From assembly GCF_019264345.1 (NCBI RefSeq), contig NZ_JAHVAO010000001.1, positions 1,674,001-1,738,000 of the forward strand: DNA of 64,000 nucleotides, written 5' to 3'. The position numbers and the translations under genes are program-made. The notes beneath the pieces were generated by a model. It was not told the DNA's origin. It saw only the letters and a list, made by a program, of their open reading frames with translations, and searched no databases. Positions 60,945 to 64,000 of the stretch are shown here, in pieces (position 1 is the first letter of the stretch; each line of letters begins with the position of its first letter). Source of the DNA: Marinobacter arenosus. GTDB lineage: Bacteria > Pseudomonadota > Gammaproteobacteria > Pseudomonadales > Oleiphilaceae.

Positions 60945-62084
60945 ATGCAAAGCAACAAACTAAGAACGGCAATTCGTGCGACGGCAGCGGCGGCAGTATT
61001 CGGTGTAGCTGGGCAGGCTGGCGCAGTTAGCTTCACTGCCGGCGATTACGACATGGCCCTTTATGGCTACGCGCGTTTGAACGCCAGTTATGATATCGAC
61101 AGCAACCAGGCACTCAGTACCCGTTCTGGTTCCTACGCCGGCCTTGCAGGCAACGACAATGCTGCCGAAGGCCACTTCGGCGCTGACGCCTTCCAGAGCC
61201 GGATCGGCCTGAAAGCGACCAGCCCGGAAGGCGTACTGGTCAACGTGGAAGGTGACTTCCGCGGCGGCGGTGGCGGCAGCCTTCGCCTGCGTCACGCATA
61301 CGGCTCCTACATGAACGTTCTGGCCGGTCAGACCTGGTCCAACTTCACCAGCTTCGTGGGTAACACCAACACCCTCGACTTTGACTCCCTCCCGGGCGTA
61401 GCGGGCTACCAGTCTCGGACTCCACAGGTTCGTTACACCACTGGCCCTCTGTCTCTGTCTCTTGAGCAGCCGCAGTCAAGCTTCGTAACCGATGCTGCAA
61501 ACGACATCGCGAAAGATGCCATGCCAGCCCTGACCGCGCGTCTGGAAGACTCCGCTGGCGGCCTGTCTTACTCGGCAGCGGTTCTGGCGCACCAGGTAGG
61601 CTACGACGACGGCACCAACGATGAGTCATCGTTCGGTTTCGCCACCTTCGTTGCCGGTAAGATCGCGCTGTCCGACATGTTCACCATCCAGGGCAGTCTG
61701 TCTTACACCGACGGTGCCAACAGCTACCTGTACCGTTCCGGTGAAAACTTCGGCGCAGCCAGCGCCTATGTTGACGGTAACGGCGACGTCGAAACCATCA
61801 CCGGCTACGGCGGCACCATCGGTGCTGGTATTGGCCTGGGCGGCGGTCGCAGCGTCAACATCGGCTACGGTATGGTCACCGTTGACTGGGACGACGCAGA
61901 AGCTGACGGCGTTGCAGTGGCGGATCAGAGCGAAACCAACTCTGCCATCATGGCCAACTACCAGTGGACACCGGTCAAGAACGTCATGATGGGCGTTGAA
62001 TACCAGCTGCTGGACCGTGAAAACGTAGACGGCACCGACGGCGATGCAAACCGCATCCTGTTTGCCGCGCAGTACAACTTCTAA
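60945..62084 (+). CDS. Outer-membrane porin (DcaP-like)
   Basis: The 379-residue product has a signal peptide (RTAIRATAAAAVFGVAGQAGA) and a beta-barrel pattern with alternating strands: YGYARLNASYDI, SRIGLKATSPEGVLVNVEGDF, LRHAYGSYMNVLAGQTWSNF. That last segment is typical of DcaP-like porins that take up aromatic or dicarboxylic acids. It ends with Phe (AAQYNF), the usual outer-membrane signature. ATG 60945 has GGAG upstream; a GTG five codons earlier is the alternative. Codon use is that of a highly expressed gene. The 162-base gap upstream is AT-rich and should hold its promoter. Confidence 0.87.
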   Translation: MQSNKLRTAIRATAAAAVFGVAGQAGAVSFTAGDYDMALYGYARLNASYDIDSNQALSTRSGSYAGLAGNDNAAEGHFGADAFQSRIGLKATSPEGVLVNVEGDFRGGGGGSLRLRHAYGSYMNVLAGQTWSNFTSFVGNTNTLDFDSLPGVAGYQSRTPQVRYTTGPLSLSLEQPQSSFVTDAANDIAKDAMPALTARLEDSAGGLSYSAAVLAHQVGYDDGTNDESSFGFATFVAGKIALSDMFTIQGSLSYTDGANSYLYRSGENFGAASAYVDGNGDVETITGYGGTIGAGIGLGGGRSVNIGYGMVTVDWDDAEADGVAVADQSETNSAIMANYQWTPVKNVMMGVEYQLLDRENVDGTDGDANRILFAAQYNF

Positions 62085-62110
62085 GACCTTTAGAAGTTAA
62101 CTCAGGGAAG

Positions 62111-62135
62111 GCCCCGGCATTCGCCGGGGCTTTTT
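62111..62135 (+). terminator. Terminator of the porin gene
   Basis: GCCCCGGC-ATTC-GCCGGGGC, an 8-bp perfect stem with a tetraloop, is followed by TTTTT. It lies 26 bases after the stop. Confidence 0.95.
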
Positions 62136-62145
62136 CGTTCCATTC

Positions 62146-62162
62146 CGGTGCAACCAGCACCG
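62146..62162. promoter_or_regulatory. Candidate enhancer site upstream of a sigma-54-like promoter
   Basis: CGGTGC-AACCA-GCACCG is a perfect 6+5+6 inverted repeat, about 84 bases before the -24 element at 62244. This is a usual distance for an enhancer-binding-protein site. A further half-site TGCACC lies at 62182-62187. Confidence 0.45.
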
Positions 62163-62243
62163 TCCTGAATCATTTCGCCGCTGCACCTCGAACCACACCG
62201 AATTCCACCTCAATAAATTCAGACGTTTAGCAGTCTGAACATT

Positions 62244-62259
62244 TTGGCACAGCTGATGC
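62244..62259 (+). promoter_or_regulatory. Sigma-54-like promoter (-24/-12)
   Basis: TTGGCAC-AGCTG-ATGC has the invariant GG (62246-62247) and GC (62258-62259) ten bases apart, matching YTGGCAC-N5-TTGC with one mismatch. Predicted start of transcription is near 62271, some 60 bases before the ATG of the 36-residue gene. Confidence 0.6.
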
Positions 62260-62331
62260 TTTGTTTCCCTTGCATGGAATGCGACGGAGACACTCCGCCC
62301 TGTTCAGCTTATTGACCAATGAGGTGACACG

Positions 62332-62442
62332 ATGAAAAAAGCCAAAGACCAGAACCTGCTCTTCGAACTGACCCAACCCTATGAAGCCGCAACGATGCAG
62401 GACCTGCACGATTACTTTGACTGGATGTTCTTCGCCAATTAA
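62332..62442 (+). CDS. 36-residue microprotein, unknown function
   Basis: A complete small gene: GAGGTG Shine-Dalgarno, ATG 62332, 36 codons, TAA 62440-62442, then a strong terminator. The product starts MKKAKDQNLLFELTQPYEAA, basic at first, and ends with an acidic-aromatic stretch DLHDYFDWMFFAN rich in Phe, Tyr and Trp. It has no signal peptide or clear membrane helix; the second half could form an amphipathic helix. It lies between the porin terminator and the aceF 3' end with its own sigma-54-like promoter, so it is a single-gene unit. I do not recognise it; a regulatory or protein-binding peptide is possible. Confidence 0.65.
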   Translation: MKKAKDQNLLFELTQPYEAATMQDLHDYFDWMFFAN

Positions 62443-62460
62443 GGCCAAACCCTATACATA

Positions 62461-62496
62461 AAAAGCCGGGAGAGCGCTATGCCCTCCCGGCTTTTT
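62461..62496. terminator. Bidirectional terminator (microprotein gene / aceF)
   Basis: AAAAGCCGGGAG pairs with CTCCCGGCTTTT around an 11-base loop. The T-run after it ends the plus-strand microprotein transcript; the A-run on the other side serves aceF from the minus strand. Confidence 0.93.
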
Positions 62497-62528
62497 CATT
62501 TCCGGAGGATTCCGGAGCCCGCCGCCGG

Positions 62529-64000
62529 TTACAGCAACAGGGAGCGGATATCCCCGAGCAGCTGACTGAGCACCGTCGTGAACCGTGCCGCGTCCGCACC
62601 GTTCACCGCACGGTGATCGTAGGACAGCGAGAGCGGCAGCATCAGCCGGGGCTGGAAGTCCTTGCCATCCCAGACGGGCTTCATGGCCGCCTTGGATACG
62701 CCAAGAATCGCCACTTCCGGCGTGTTCACGATCGGCGTGAACGCTGTGCCCCCAATACCACCCAGACTGGTGATGGTAAAACAGGCACCCTGCATCTCGG
62801 CAGGTTTGAGCTGCTTGTCTCGGGCCTTCTGGGCCAGATCGGCGCTTTCCGCCGCCAGCTCCCAGAGCCCCTTCTTATCCACATCCCGGATGACCGGCAC
62901 CATCAGCCCGTGGGGGGTGTCCACCGCAATGCCAATGTGAATGTACTTCTTGCGGATCACTTCCTTCTTGTCCATGTCCAGGGAGACATTGAACTGCGGC
63001 AACTCCGCCAGCGCGGTAGCACAGGCCTTGAGGAGGAAAGGAAGCGGCGTCATCTTCACGCCTTTCTTCTCGCCAGCCGCCTTCTGCGCCTTGCGGAAAT
63101 CCTCCATGTCGGTGATGTCCGCGTCCTCGAACTGGGTGACGTGAGGCACATTCAGCCAACTGCGCTGCATGTTGGTGGCCGTCGCCGCCATCATGCGGGA
63201 CATGGCTTCCTTCTCGATGTCGCCGAATTGGCTGAAGTCCGGCAGCTTCACGCCCGGGATGCCAGAGCCGGTCCCTACCGAACCGCCCTGCTGGGCCTGC
63301 TGCAACTGACTCTTCACATAGGCCTGAACGTCGTCTTTGAGGATCCGGCTCTTCGGCCCGGATCCCTTGATGCGAGTCAGATCCGCGCCCAGCTCGCGGG
63401 CCAGCTTACGCACGGCCGGACCGGCGTGAACCTTGGCGCCCGGGGCCGGTGGCTCATAGGTTGCGCCCTGGGGCTCCGGAGCTGCCTTCTTTTCCGGTTT
63501 GCCTTCAGACTTGCCCTGCTCTTTGGGCGCTGGCTCCGGCTCTGCGCCCTCGTCGCCTTCCGGCTCTCCGCCCTCTTCCTCGACGGTCATTTCGATCAGG
63601 TCATCGCCCTCGGACAGCTTGTCACCCTCGGACACCAGGATCTTGCCGACCTTGCCGGCGAAGGCCGACGGAATCTCCATGGTTGCCTTGTCGGATTCGA
63701 CAGTCACCAGCGGATCATCAGCCTCAATGGAATCACCCTCAGAGACGTTGATCTCGATAACCGGCACGTTATCGAAGCCGTCCAGCGCGGGAACCTTGAC
63801 CGTTTCCTTCCGGGAGCCTCCGGATTTCTTCGGAGCCGGCTTGCTTTCCTCAGGCTTGTCCTCGGATTTGGACGCTTGCTCGGCCTCCTCGTCCGGCTTG
63901 GACTCGGACGCCTCGTCGGATTCCGATGCACCGCCGTCGGCTTCCATCGTGCCAACGACATCGCCTTCCTTCACCTTGTCACCCACTTTCACGGTGATGC
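62529..64000 (-). CDS. aceF: AceF, pyruvate dehydrogenase E2 (N-terminus beyond window)
   Basis: AceF is the dihydrolipoyl acetyltransferase core of pyruvate dehydrogenase. About 490 residues are visible; the frame is still open at the window's right edge. The visible part begins in the second half of a lipoyl domain (ITVKVGDKVKEGDVVGTME), then an acidic Ser/Glu/Lys linker, a full lipoyl domain with the lipoylated Lys in VESDKATMEIP, a Pro/Glu/Lys-rich linker, the E1/E3-binding domain (AGPAVRKLARELGADLTRIKGSG), and the catalytic domain with SYDHRAVNGADAARF. At least one lipoyl domain lies upstream. aceE is expected beyond 64000. Confidence 0.95.
   Translation of the reverse strand, partial: ITVKVGDKVKEGDVVGTMEADGGASESDEASESKPDEEAEQASKSEDKPEESKPAPKKSGGSRKETVKVPALDGFDNVPVIEINVSEGDSIEADDPLVTVESDKATMEIPSAFAGKVGKILVSEGDKLSEGDDLIEMTVEEEGGEPEGDEGAEPEPAPKEQGKSEGKPEKKAAPEPQGATYEPPAPGAKVHAGPAVRKLARELGADLTRIKGSGPKSRILKDDVQAYVKSQLQQAQQGGSVGTGSGIPGVKLPDFSQFGDIEKEAMSRMMAATATNMQRSWLNVPHVTQFEDADITDMEDFRKAQKAAGEKKGVKMTPLPFLLKACATALAELPQFNVSLDMDKKEVIRKKYIHIGIAVDTPHGLMVPVIRDVDKKGLWELAAESADLAQKARDKQLKPAEMQGACFTITSLGGIGGTAFTPIVNTPEVAILGVSKAAMKPVWDGKDFQPRLMLPLSLSYDHRAVNGADAARFTTVLSQLLGDIRSLLL

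Overview
The window looks like chromosomal DNA of a marine gammaproteobacterium of the Marinobacter/Oceanospirillales-Pseudomonas type. This is inferred from GC-rich coding DNA, the gene orders secB-yibN / gpmI-envC-ctpA-yibQ and asmA-mutY-yggX, a Pseudomonas-style aruC-F-G-D-B arginine operon with two succinyltransferase subunits, and DcaP-like porin and TraF-like outer-membrane proteins. No plasmid, prophage, IS element or CRISPR array is visible. Nearly all of the 64 kb is coding; both ends cut a gene (sufB at the left, aceF at the right).

Layout. 1-6.0 kb: suf Fe-S assembly operon sufB(partial)-C-D-S-A-T-E. 6.0-7.8 kb: flgP-flgT outer-membrane flagellar genes on the minus strand. 8.0-13.2 kb: a TraF-like outer-membrane protein, cca, a pteridine-reductase-type SDR, a thiolase and trmL. 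13.2-19.5 kb: secB and a cysteine-less rhodanese, divergent from gpmI-envC-ctpA-yibQ. 19.5-22.9 kb: hisBHAF and an SRPBCC protein. 23.0-26.9 kb: asmA-mutY-yggX and tRNA-Phe(GAA). 26.9-34.7 kb: an accessory stretch of mostly unrecognised exported proteins (a lipoprotein with about 30 Glu-Pro repeats, a secreted beta-helix protein, three further small or orphan genes, and a lipoprotein carrying an HExxH-x15-E metalloprotease signature) around a crotonase. 34.7-43.6 kb: a glycolate/2-hydroxyacid island, dctP-dctQ-dctM-glcG-glcD-glcE-glcF, facing a GlcC-like FCD regulator with two identical palindromic operators between them. 43.7-59.2 kb: arginine/ornithine uptake (aotPJQM) with astE, and, on the other strand, astC-aruF-aruG-astD-astB; an RND efflux pair with its TetR regulator sits in the middle of this arginine region. 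59.3-64 kb: a DnaQ-exonuclease/GIY-YIG fusion, a porin, a 36-residue microprotein gene with a sigma-54-like promoter, and aceF.

How the parts work together. The suf genes build Fe-S clusters used by, among others, MutY and GlcF in this window. The TRAP transporter probably feeds a 2-hydroxyacid such as glycolate to GlcDEF, with GlcC sensing it. AotPJQM imports arginine or ornithine, which the AST pathway converts to glutamate and succinate. RNA hairpins follow the binding-protein genes in both transport operons and may raise binding protein over permease.

The most unusual items are the putative sigma-54-driven 36-aa gene (62146-62496), a 106-nt compound inverted repeat between aotM and astE, the Glu-Pro lipoprotein/beta-helix pair, the paired CCGG(T/A)CCGG palindromes at 33.2 kb, and the GlcC operator pair. 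All functional statements come from reading motifs; no database search was possible.
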